From JBKBXU01 sp046313675 (GTDB lineage Bacteria; Bacteroidota; Bacteroidia; Cytophagales; Cytophagaceae), in the NCBI GenBank assembly GCA_046313675.1, contig JBKBXU010000014.1:1-28875 (forward strand): 28,875 nucleotides of DNA, read 5' to 3'. The notes under the pieces were generated by a model. It was given only the letters and a program-made list of their open reading frames with translations, was not told the DNA's origin and did no database searches. A program made the position numbers and the translations under genes. This document shows, one piece after another, positions 1-6,954 of this stretch (position 1 is its first letter; each line of letters begins with the position of its first letter).

Positions 1-959
1 CCCATACCGATCAGGAAAACCAAAATGCCTAATGAGCTGATGGTGGTATAAGCAAGAATCTTCTTAAGGTCAACATGCCTTACCGCAAGCGCAGCTCCAA
101 GCAGCATGGTTATTCCACCCGCTGTCATTAAAATAAGCTGCCATTGATCAGTTCCGCCAATTACAGGGTTTAAGCGTGCCAAAAGATAAACGCCTGCTTT
201 AACCATGGTTGCCGAGTGAAGGTAAGCACTCACAGGTGTCGGAGCTTCCATTGCATTAGGAAGCCAGTAATAGAAAGGGAACTGGGCTGATTTTGTGAAA
301 GCCCCTATCAGTATAAGTATAAGAAAGAGATTATATCCTTCATCGGTAATCAAAGCAGAAGCCTGAGGAAGCAGCTCTGAAATCATAAAGCTGTTACCCG
401 CAAAGGAGAGCAAAACAAAGCCTGCCAGCATAGCCAGGCCGCCACTTCCGGTTGTTAATAATGCCTGTAACGCAGAATATCTGGATGATTCTTTTTCATG
501 ATGAAAGCCAATCAAGAGGAAAGAGCTTATACTTGTTAATTCCCAGAAGCAAAACAATAGAATCAGGTTGTCGGATAAGACCACGCCTAACATGGCTGTC
601 ATGAAGAGCAGCAAATAGCAGTAAAAATTACCTAGTTTCAGATTCCCCTTTAGATATCCTGAGGCATAAATGACAATCAGGGTTCCAATGCCGCTAATTA
701 ATAAAACAAAGGTTAGGCTCAAGCCATCGAGCAAAAAATCAAAGTTGATTCCAAATTCTGGAAACCATAAATAATTTGCTTGTACGATTTCATGATTTGC
801 TATAGCAGGTAGATAGGTGCATCCAAGTATAAATATAGCTAAAGGCACCATTGCCAGAATGTATCCGGAATACCTTGGGGCTTGCTTATGAATAAAAGGA
901 GCTAAAAATGCAGCTATAAAGCCCGGTAATATTAAAGCTAAAAGTTGGAAATTACCCAT
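1..959 (-). CDS. mrpA: Na+/H+ antiporter subunit A (MrpA/MnhA family), partial, 3' end outside window
   Basis: The frame starts with ATG at 959 and stays open for 319 codons to the window edge, so only the N-terminal part of a normally ~770-950 aa protein is present. It is a polytopic inner-membrane protein of the proton-pumping NADH dehydrogenase ND5/NuoL/MrpA superfamily. Diagnostic stretches are FCFWELTSISSFLLIGF (Glu140), GAFTKSAQFPFYYWLP (Lys223) and EAPTPVSAYLHSATMVKAG (Lys254). These match the ion-translocation glutamate and lysines known from MrpA. The EAPTPVSAYLHSATMVKAG form favours MrpA over NuoL, but without the C-terminal MrpA-specific region or the mrpB-G neighbours a related antiporter-like subunit is possible. 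In the Mrp complex this subunit exchanges cytoplasmic Na+ for external H+. It is divergent from the response regulator gene, with a 131-base gap. Confidence 0.88.
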   Translation of the reverse strand, partial: MGNFQLLALILPGFIAAFLAPFIHKQAPRYSGYILAMVPLAIFILGCTYLPAIANHEIVQANYLWFPEFGINFDFLLDGLSLTFVLLISGIGTLIVIYASGYLKGNLKLGNFYCYLLLFMTAMLGVVLSDNLILLFCFWELTSISSFLLIGFHHEKESSRYSALQALLTTGSGGLAMLAGFVLLSFAGNSFMISELLPQASALITDEGYNLFLILILIGAFTKSAQFPFYYWLPNAMEAPTPVSAYLHSATMVKAGVYLLARLNPVIGGTDQWQLILMTAGGITMLLGAALAVRHVDLKKILAYTTISSLGILVFLIGM

Positions 960-1090
960 GAATCGGTAAATATGGAAATCTTTATCTAAAAATTCAATAA
1001 ATTGCCCAAAAGCCTTTTATATATTCAAGTTTAAACTCATTTTTATAAACAATGTTATTAAATAATAAGACCTAAACAAAGAAATAGAAC

Positions 1091-1765
1091 ATGAAAATAT
1101 TATTGGTAGAAGATGAACCCAAAGTAGCTTCATTTATAAAGAAAGGATTAGAGGAAGAGCTTCATGAAGTTGAGGTAGCTTTTGATGGCTACATAGGAAA
1201 AGAGATGGCCCTTTCGAATTCCTTTGAAGTAATTATTCTAGATGTTAATCTTCCGCATATAAACGGAATCGACCTTTGTAAAATAATACGACAGGAAAAT
1301 ATTACAGTGCCTGTTCTGATGCTTACAGCCTTAGGGACTACCGATAATAAAGTAATGGGCTTAGATAGCGGAGCCGATGATTACCTGGTAAAACCTTTTG
1401 AATTTAGGGAACTTGTTGCACGTATTCGAGCTTTAACGAGAAGAAGTAGCAGTGAAGATGGCAAGGTATATAAAGTTGCCGACCTTGAAATGGATACATC
1501 TGCCAAATCAGTTAAACGTAGTGGTAAGAAGATTGACCTGACTGCCAAGGAGTTTTCCTTACTTGAATATCTTCTCAAAAATAAGGGTAAGGTGATTTCA
1601 AGGGTGGATATTGCAGAGAAAGTCTGGGATATCAGGTTCGATACAGGAACAAACGTTATTGATGTTTACATTAACTTCTTAAGAAAAAAAGTGGATAAAG
1701 ATTTTACACCAAAACTGATACACACCCTTGTTGGCATGGGCTACGTATTAAAAGAAGGTGATTAA
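1091..1765 (+). CDS. OmpR/PhoB-family DNA-binding response regulator
   Basis: A 224-aa two-domain regulator. The receiver domain (residues ~2-115) has the acidic pair Glu7/Asp8, phospho-acceptor Asp51 in ILDVNLP, Thr79 in LMLTA and Lys101 in DYLVKPF. All catalytic positions are intact. The C-terminal winged-helix domain (~125-222) carries the typical DLTAKEFSLLEYLL and GTNVIDVYINFLRKKVD segments, the latter being the recognition helix region. It binds DNA as a dimer after phosphorylation, presumably by the kinase encoded 3 bases downstream. The pair resembles the CusR/CopR/ArlR branch, but targets cannot be read from sequence. It is divergent from the antiporter gene, so control of that gene is possible but unproven. 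Confidence 0.95.
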   Translation: MKILLVEDEPKVASFIKKGLEEELHEVEVAFDGYIGKEMALSNSFEVIILDVNLPHINGIDLCKIIRQENITVPVLMLTALGTTDNKVMGLDSGADDYLVKPFEFRELVARIRALTRRSSSEDGKVYKVADLEMDTSAKSVKRSGKKIDLTAKEFSLLEYLLKNKGKVISRVDIAEKVWDIRFDTGTNVIDVYINFLRKKVDKDFTPKLIHTLVGMGYVLKEGD

Positions 1766-1768
1766 TTT

Positions 1769-3130
1769 ATGCAAATTAGAAACAAACTGACCCTGCAATT
1801 TACAGGGATCGTAGCCTTTATACTTCTCATATTCTGTATCACAGTCTATAATTTATCTTCAAGATATACGTATTTTGAATTTGAAGAACGCTTGAAAGAG
1901 AAGGCTTTGAGTACGGCTCAATTATTACTGGAGGTAGATGAAATCGATGAAAGTCTTTTGAAATCACTCCGTAGGAAATACCTTCAAACCCTCTATCAAG
2001 AATTTGTCCGGATCTATGACAAGAACAATAATCCGATTTTTCAGGATGATGTTTATATGATTGATATGAATGAAGAAGACCTTAATTATATTCGATATCA
2101 TGGCGAACTTGGACTTGGCGTTGATAAACGGCAGATTTACGGGATCTCATACATTGACAGACAAAAGGAGTTTGTGGTAGTGGCTTCCGCCATTGACCGC
2201 TATGGAATTACAAAACTCAAAAATTTAAAGCTGCTTCTTATTTTTGGCTACATTGTTTCGCTCATCATAATCTACTTCAGTGGAAAGCTGTTTTCTTACG
2301 CCGCCTTACGGCCTATTTCCAAAGTTATCGATCAGGCCGAATTGGTAACTGCCACCAATCTGGATATGCCACTCAACGAAGGGAAAGGGAAAGATGAGGT
2401 GGAAAAACTTGCCGTAACCTTTAACCGACTGTTTGCACGGTTGAAAAAGGCCTTTGACCTGCAACAAATGTTTGTTTCAGGCGCCTCTCATGAACTTAGG
2501 ACACCACTTACTGCTATTACGGGTGAAGTTGAAGTCGCCCTGATGAAAGACAGGGAGCAGGAAGAGTATAAAAGAGTTTTAAATTCGGTGCTGGATGAAA
2601 CTAAAAAACTAACCTATTTGTCCAATGGCCTTTTAGAATTGGTCCAATCAGGGGTGGAGGATAAGATGGTAAGTGTAGAAACCATTCCGGTTGCTGAACT
2701 TGTCACCGAAGCCATTCATGAAGTAGAAAAGAGGAATGCCGGATGTAACCTGACAATTACTTCCGAACTGTCTGAAGACATTGTAGATTTTAAGATTTCC
2801 GGCAGCAAGTCGCTTTTAAGGGCCGCACTTTTGAATATTATAGAAAATGCCTGCAAATTTTCTGATTATAAGCCCGTATTGGTCAAGGTTGAACATAAGG
2901 ATTCGGCGTTGAAATTAATTGTTGAAGACCATGGTGTTGGCATGACTGAATTGGAGATGAAGAATATTTTTCAACCCTTTTACAGGTCTGAAAACGTTCG
3001 CCAGATACCCGGATATGGAATAGGGATGTCCCTGACCGATAAAATTGTCAAACTCCACAAGGGAGAGATTAAAATTCAATCGAAAAAGGGCGAAGGTACC
3101 CGGGTAGAACTCAGCTTGCCTGATTCATAG
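1769..3130 (+). CDS. Membrane sensor histidine kinase (HAMP-HisKA-HATPase_c)
   Basis: A 453-aa partner of the preceding regulator, starting 3 bases after its stop and so co-transcribed. Order: TM1 (~10-29), a ~120-residue extracytoplasmic sensor loop, TM2 (~152-172), HAMP linker (~173-225), then the HisKA dimerisation helix with the H-box ASHELRTPLTAITGEVE (phospho-acceptor His241). The HATPase domain follows with the N-box LLNIIENACKFS (Asn360), G1 EDHGVGM and G2 GYGIGMSLTDKIVKLHKG. All catalytic motifs are present. The ligand is not evident. The architecture is like CusS/ArlS-type envelope sensors. The operon probably ends at the hairpin with a T-run at 3230-3265. Confidence 0.94.
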   Translation: MQIRNKLTLQFTGIVAFILLIFCITVYNLSSRYTYFEFEERLKEKALSTAQLLLEVDEIDESLLKSLRRKYLQTLYQEFVRIYDKNNNPIFQDDVYMIDMNEEDLNYIRYHGELGLGVDKRQIYGISYIDRQKEFVVVASAIDRYGITKLKNLKLLLIFGYIVSLIIIYFSGKLFSYAALRPISKVIDQAELVTATNLDMPLNEGKGKDEVEKLAVTFNRLFARLKKAFDLQQMFVSGASHELRTPLTAITGEVEVALMKDREQEEYKRVLNSVLDETKKLTYLSNGLLELVQSGVEDKMVSVETIPVAELVTEAIHEVEKRNAGCNLTITSELSEDIVDFKISGSKSLLRAALLNIIENACKFSDYKPVLVKVEHKDSALKLIVEDHGVGMTELEMKNIFQPFYRSENVRQIPGYGIGMSLTDKIVKLHKGEIKIQSKKGEGTRVELSLPDS

Positions 3131-3161
3131 TCTTTTTGGACGATAGACCTTTGATAGTGGA

Positions 3162-3219
3162 GAGAGATTGTTATTTGTAGAGACGCGATTAATCGCGTCT
3201 CTACAAATAACAATCTCTC
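3162..3219. repeat. 58-bp perfect palindrome (REP-like, core GTAGAGACGCGATT/AATCGCGTCTCTAC)
   Basis: The 29-bp arms are perfectly complementary with no spacer (centre between 3190 and 3191). The central GACGCGATTAATCGCGTC motif resembles REP hairpins widespread in bacterial intergenic space. It lies 32 bases after the kinase stop, and with no T-run it is not itself a standard terminator. The window holds several RAYT genes, which mobilise such palindromes, but none sits next to this copy. Confidence 0.85.
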
Positions 3220-3229
3220 ATTCTTCCCT

Positions 3230-3265
3230 ATCCTTAGAATTTCGCAGGGTTTCTAAGGATTTTTT
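3230..3265 (+). terminator. Rho-independent terminator of the two-component operon
   Basis: A 10-bp perfect stem (ATCCTTAGAA at 3230-3239 with TTCTAAGGAT at 3251-3260) and an 11-base loop are followed directly by a run of T to 3265. It lies 100 bases after the kinase stop, just past the palindrome, and fits intrinsic termination of the two-component operon. Confidence 0.75.
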
Positions 3266-3924
3266 AATAAAAGAGAGTCTTTGACTCGGTTTTGGTCACG
3301 GAGAGAAGTCTTCCATTTATAGCAGATCCGCTGAACTTTCAGGACTTTACGGAAAAGCATCTCCCTGATCTATTAATAACCCGGCGCAAACCTATCAATT
3401 TACAAGAAAGACCTAACTGTTCAATCTTCCATTCTCTCGTTCTCCTGATCTCTTATTTTTACCATGGAATACTGAGATTTTTTATTACCTATACTTTTAC
3501 TAATATGATTAAGCGTTGTAACAAATAGTTGAAAATATTGTTACCGCGGATCTGTCTGTAAAATATTTATAATCTATGATAAAGTTGGTTAAAATTAAGG
3601 TATAAATTTTTTTATTTGTTTTGTGTTTGTTGAAAAACAGGCAAAAATGCCAAAAAATATTACATAGATATTTTTTTCGACAGAATTAAGATAGTTATTG
3701 ATTTAAATTTATTTTAAGCTGGATTTGGGTTTTTATAATTGGACTTTTTCTTTCCCATATTTGCGTTTTTTTATATGTTTTATTGGATAAAATAACATGC
3801 CGGGTGAAGCGACTTTTTGGAACTTATTTTTTCCAGTTCAATATTGCGAGCTATAAACTTTTTTGTTTGCAGAAGTTTATAGCTTGTTAATACTATTTAT
3901 TTGTCATTTATTTTTTATACGTCA
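3266..3924. other. AT-rich intergenic region with no supported gene
   Basis: About 660 bases between the two-component operon and the RHS locus. The only reading frame of note (3292-3528) starts at GTG, has no family resemblance and a composition typical of chance. The second half is strongly AT-rich and must hold the promoter of the downstream gene set. No convincing Bacteroidota TTTG / TAnnTTTG pair could be fixed. The region ends in the hairpin listed separately. Confidence 0.6.
3847..3886 (+). promoter_or_regulatory. Hairpin in the putative leader of the RHS locus
   Basis: AGCTATAAACTT (3849-3860) and AAGTTTATAGCT (3873-3884) form a perfect 12-bp stem around a 12-base loop, extended by one G-T and one C-G pair at the base. 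It lies 39 bases upstream of the ATG at 3925. There is no following T-run, so it is more likely an RNA leader structure or a protein-binding inverted repeat than a terminator. Its function is unknown. Confidence 0.5.
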
Positions 3925-5271
3925 ATGAAAATTAAGGTACTTTTTATCATACTGCTTACGGGAATATTTTTCGAAGGCAAGGCTCAGGATGAACATGAAG
4001 CTATTTACGCAAATCTTGGAGATGGGGAAAATGAGGAATGGTTAAGGTCAAGGCGTACAGGTAATGATATTTATCCGCTAAGAAGTGATTTTCATGCTGA
4101 CGGTGCTAATTCATCTCTAGAGCCAAGTTCAGCATTAAATAATGGTACTTTTTTTAATGTTATTGTAGATAATGGGAGTACTGCTTCTCCGGGGCAATTA
4201 CGACTTGTTAGAACTAATAATGGACGTTTTTCCTTGGGTATGAATTCAAATAATAACTTTTATATAGGTCGTACAGCACAAGGAGAGCCGGCTAATAATA
4301 TACGACTGGTTTTAACCCCTGACGGTTTTTTAGGTTTAGGTATGTCCACTTCACCCCAAGAGTTCCTGCATTTATCCGGCCCATCGAGAAACATTCGTAT
4401 ACACAATACGCAAAATACTGAGGCAGGCTTAATTTTTACTGCGCCTCCTTCTTCTGGGCTTATTGGCAGGTTTACGTATAACTCTTCTAATGGCTATTTT
4501 TCATTGTTTAATGAGGAACCAACTACAACGGCTCCTTTTAACTTGGAAATAGGAAAGAATAATGCACCTTTTAGAACAGTAATTTATGCTTCGTCTAATG
4601 GTGTTGGTTATTTTGGAGGTTCTACATTGTTTCCCGCATTGGCATTACTTGGAACTAACGATAATGCTGGTGTAAGTTTATCAATGGGGGTTCATTCCAA
4701 AGTACCATGGATTGGAACTTCTCAAACTAGAAGCACAGTTCCAACCGGAGATGCTGAAGAGCGTTTACGATTCACCAGTATTACCATTGTTCAACCATAT
4801 ACCAATTATCACCGACTCTTTGAAGTAAATGGAAGCAATAATGTTAATTATTTTAGGATCAACCGGGATCAGACGGTTATTAATAATCTTGTCGGAATCA
4901 ATACTACAACTATTCCTCAGGGCTATCAGCTTGCTGTTGATGGAAAAATAATTTGTACAGAATTAAAAGTTCAGCATTATCCATGGCCTGATTATGTTTT
5001 TGAAGATGCTTACCGTCTGGCACCCCTGGAAGAGGTGGAAATGTTTATCAAAGAAAACAAGCACCTGCCTGAAGTTCCTTCAGCAGATGAAGTAGAAAAG
5101 GATGGGATAAATGTGGGAGAAATGGATGCACTGCTCCTCAGAAAAGTAGAGGAGTTGACCTTGTATCTTATCCAGCAACAGAGATCCCTTCAGGCGCAGC
5201 AGGCAGAGCTTGACCTTTTGAAGGAACAAAATGAATTGTTAATGAAGCTTCTCCTGGAGAAAGGGGAATAA
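3925..5271 (+). CDS. Secreted surface protein with C-terminal coiled coil (tail-fiber-like Bacteroidota family)
   Basis: The first protein of the locus, 448 aa from ATG 3925. A TTG 8 codons upstream would also be in frame, but ATG 3925 directly begins a signal peptide (MKIKVLFIILLTGIF, cleavage near GKAQ). Residues ~20-330 are a repetitive, Asn/Gly/Thr-rich, probably beta-structured region. The last ~110 residues are the widespread Bacteroidota tail: AVDGKIICTELKV, PWPDYVF, EVEMFIKENKHLPEVPSA, GEMDALLLRKVEELTLYLIQ, then a Gln/Leu/Glu-rich coiled coil. Similar proteins are often annotated as 'cell wall anchor' or 'tail fiber domain' proteins. The likely role is a trimeric surface fibre or adhesin. 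The front is AT-rich, while from ~4970 the sequence becomes GC-richer and conserved, so the gene appears mosaic. Confidence 0.75.
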   Translation: MKIKVLFIILLTGIFFEGKAQDEHEAIYANLGDGENEEWLRSRRTGNDIYPLRSDFHADGANSSLEPSSALNNGTFFNVIVDNGSTASPGQLRLVRTNNGRFSLGMNSNNNFYIGRTAQGEPANNIRLVLTPDGFLGLGMSTSPQEFLHLSGPSRNIRIHNTQNTEAGLIFTAPPSSGLIGRFTYNSSNGYFSLFNEEPTTTAPFNLEIGKNNAPFRTVIYASSNGVGYFGGSTLFPALALLGTNDNAGVSLSMGVHSKVPWIGTSQTRSTVPTGDAEERLRFTSITIVQPYTNYHRLFEVNGSNNVNYFRINRDQTVINNLVGINTTTIPQGYQLAVDGKIICTELKVQHYPWPDYVFEDAYRLAPLEEVEMFIKENKHLPEVPSADEVEKDGINVGEMDALLLRKVEELTLYLIQQQRSLQAQQAELDLLKEQNELLMKLLLEKGE

Positions 5272-5290
5272 TCCCAGATTTTTTATTGAC

Positions 5291-5854
5291 ATGAATAGGT
5301 TTATTATATTTTTTTTTCTAAGCGCCCTGTTAACGGCAGAGGCTTATTCGCAGGCACCTTATAAGCTCTCGCAGTCGGTCATTGAGATGCCTGCCACACC
5401 AGGCAGCAGCCATATCATTACCCTTAATCACGGCACGGTCCTGTATGAGGGCGAGTATTTTATTGTTTTACAGGACGGGTTTCATGTAACATCTACCGGT
5501 ACTACGAGCAATTATTTCCATGCCTATATTTCCAGTCCGATTTATGCCGAGCTAAAGGATAAGCTTGATCAGTCATACTACCTTGCCCGTAACGGCAGGT
5601 TGTTCTTCAAGTATATAGAGACTTATTTCCCTGATGGGAACCTGAGTTATAAAATTTATGATTACCAGCGTAACCAACTGGTGCCTGCCATTCCCCCAAA
5701 AGCCCTTAAAAGACATGTAGGGACAAACTTTATGGACCTGGACTGCATGGCCCTGAACCTGACACCCAATGATGGGATCAATTCTTTTTATATCCTTGAA
5801 GTCGAAAATGATAAGGGGGAAAAAAAATACCTAAGGTTTAAATATGTACTCTAA
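5291..5854 (+). CDS. Small secreted protein of unknown function
   Basis: A 187-aa protein with a clear signal peptide (MNRFIIFFFLSALLTAEAYSQ). The segment VLQDGFHVTSTGTTSNYFHAYI (residues ~60-80) has the spacing of the short beta-strand stack motif (GF...G..F.A.I) found near surface-exposed domains in this phylum. The C-terminal part (YLARNGRLFFKYIETYFPDG, ILEVENDKGEKKYLRFKYVL) looks beta-rich. It starts 19 bases after the preceding gene and its stop overlaps the start of the OmpH-like gene by 11 bases, indicating translational coupling. It may be an accessory of the surface or YD proteins. No catalytic motif is visible. Confidence 0.7.
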   Translation: MNRFIIFFFLSALLTAEAYSQAPYKLSQSVIEMPATPGSSHIITLNHGTVLYEGEYFIVLQDGFHVTSTGTTSNYFHAYISSPIYAELKDKLDQSYYLARNGRLFFKYIETYFPDGNLSYKIYDYQRNQLVPAIPPKALKRHVGTNFMDLDCMALNLTPNDGINSFYILEVENDKGEKKYLRFKYVL

Positions 5855-6371
5855 AAAGATTTTACTTCCGCTCTTAGCCTTGGTTTTAGCGATCGGCTTG
5901 TCGGCCTTCTTCCTGAAGCCTTCAACAGGGAATGATGAGGCCCCCTCTAAAAAATTGGGTTATTTGTATAATCAGAAAGTATTTGATGGTTATGTGAAAA
6001 CCCGTGAAGCCCGAAAGGCTTTGTTGGCTTATGAGGACAGGCACAAAGGGAGACTGGATTCCCTGGATGCCATTATAAAAAGTGGCTTGATAAATGGGAA
6101 ACAGCTTTCTGCAAAAGAACAGTCCAAACTTATGGAAGTCCGGGAAGAAGAGAGCCGGGAATTTGATGAAAGCCGCAGTAACCTCTCTCAGGAGTTGAAC
6201 GAACAAATATGGTATGAGATCAATAAAGCAGTGGAAAAATTTGGTAAAGAGAACGGCTACGGCTTTATCTATGGTGCCAATGGGAACGGAAGCTTAATGT
6301 ATGCCGAAGAAGGACTTGACCTTACCTCGAAAATTTTAGAATACCTTAACAAATCCAATGAGAGCCTCTAG
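5844..6371 (+). CDS. OmpH/Skp-family periplasmic chaperone
   Basis: A 175-aa protein, the usual length for Skp/OmpH. It has an N-terminal signal or anchor helix (MYSKKILLPLLALVLAIGLSAFFL), a strand (KLGYLYNQKVFDGY), a long charged helical hairpin (~50-135; AYEDRHKGRLDSLDAII and REEESREFDESRSNLSQELNEQ) and the closing segment GKENGYGFIYGANGNGSLMYAEEGLDLT, which matches the C-terminal body strand of OmpH (normally ...Y..V........Y....DIT). Family members are trimeric holdases for unfolded outer-membrane or secreted proteins in the periplasm. Its position, overlapping both neighbours (11 bases upstream, 14 downstream) inside a YD-protein gene set, suggests a dedicated chaperone for these giant secreted products. 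Confidence 0.8.
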   Translation: MYSKKILLPLLALVLAIGLSAFFLKPSTGNDEAPSKKLGYLYNQKVFDGYVKTREARKALLAYEDRHKGRLDSLDAIIKSGLINGKQLSAKEQSKLMEVREEESREFDESRSNLSQELNEQIWYEINKAVEKFGKENGYGFIYGANGNGSLMYAEEGLDLTSKILEYLNKSNESL

Positions 6372-6948
6372 TATCCTTCTTCTTGCCTTGTGCTTGCTGG
6401 CCTCCTGTCAGCCGTCTAAGCTGGATCCACAAAGCTACATCGCTTATGTTAAAAACCCTGTGGAAGGTTTGGTACAGGAAAGGGAAGTGGATAATTTTCA
6501 CTTTAAGATACAATATAAACCGGCAGAATTTATTGCTTTAAACGAACTTGCGGGGCAGCTCTCCGACAAGGAGGCCTTTGAGAAAAAGATTTCTGAGTTG
6601 GACGGCCTGGATTATTTTGAATTGTCCATAAGGATGAAAGGTGGAGATTTTATAAAAGACCTCGCCCAGTCAAAAGAAGATATGTCTCTCCGGCAGTATT
6701 ATTTTTCCTATGATTTTGGGAAAGACATCCTTTTGCAGGTCATGGACAAATTTCAACCTTGTGCCCTTTATCATTTTGAGAAGAACTACAGCGTGAATGG
6801 AGAAAGCCGTTTTTTGCTTGCTTTTGAAAAAAGTAAGCAGAAAGCTGACTTGGTTCTTACACTTAAGCTAGATGCTTTAGGGCTTGAAAATGCCGAATTT
6901 ATATTCAAAAAAAGAGATATTGAAAAAATACCTTTGCTAATAATTTAA
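6358..6948 (+). CDS. Lipoprotein of unknown function
   Basis: A 196-aa protein with a type II signal peptide: MRASSILLLALCLLASCQ gives lipobox LASC with Cys17 as the acylated residue. The mature part (NFHFKIQYKPAEFIALNELAG, SKEDMSLRQYYFSYDFGKDI, PCALYHFEKNYSVNGESRF) is a mixed alpha/beta domain I cannot place in a family. It overlaps the OmpH-like gene by 14 bases and is followed after 6 bases by the 1618-aa giant, so it is probably coupled. A periplasmic or outer-membrane accessory that captures or anchors the giant protein is a reasonable guess. Immunity is less likely given its upstream position. Confidence 0.72.
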   Translation: MRASSILLLALCLLASCQPSKLDPQSYIAYVKNPVEGLVQEREVDNFHFKIQYKPAEFIALNELAGQLSDKEAFEKKISELDGLDYFELSIRMKGGDFIKDLAQSKEDMSLRQYYFSYDFGKDILLQVMDKFQPCALYHFEKNYSVNGESRFLLAFEKSKQKADLVLTLKLDALGLENAEFIFKKRDIEKIPLLII

Positions 6949-6954
6949 AAAGAA

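Noticed and set aside
3292..3528. A 78-aa plus-strand reading frame in the intergenic region
   Set aside because: GTG start, no family resemblance, chance-like composition, and it follows directly after a terminator without a visible promoter.
3725..3780. A Bacteroidota sigma-A promoter near CCATATTTGCG
   Set aside because: The -7 element deviates from TAnnTTTG and no -33 element lies at the right distance, so it cannot be supported.
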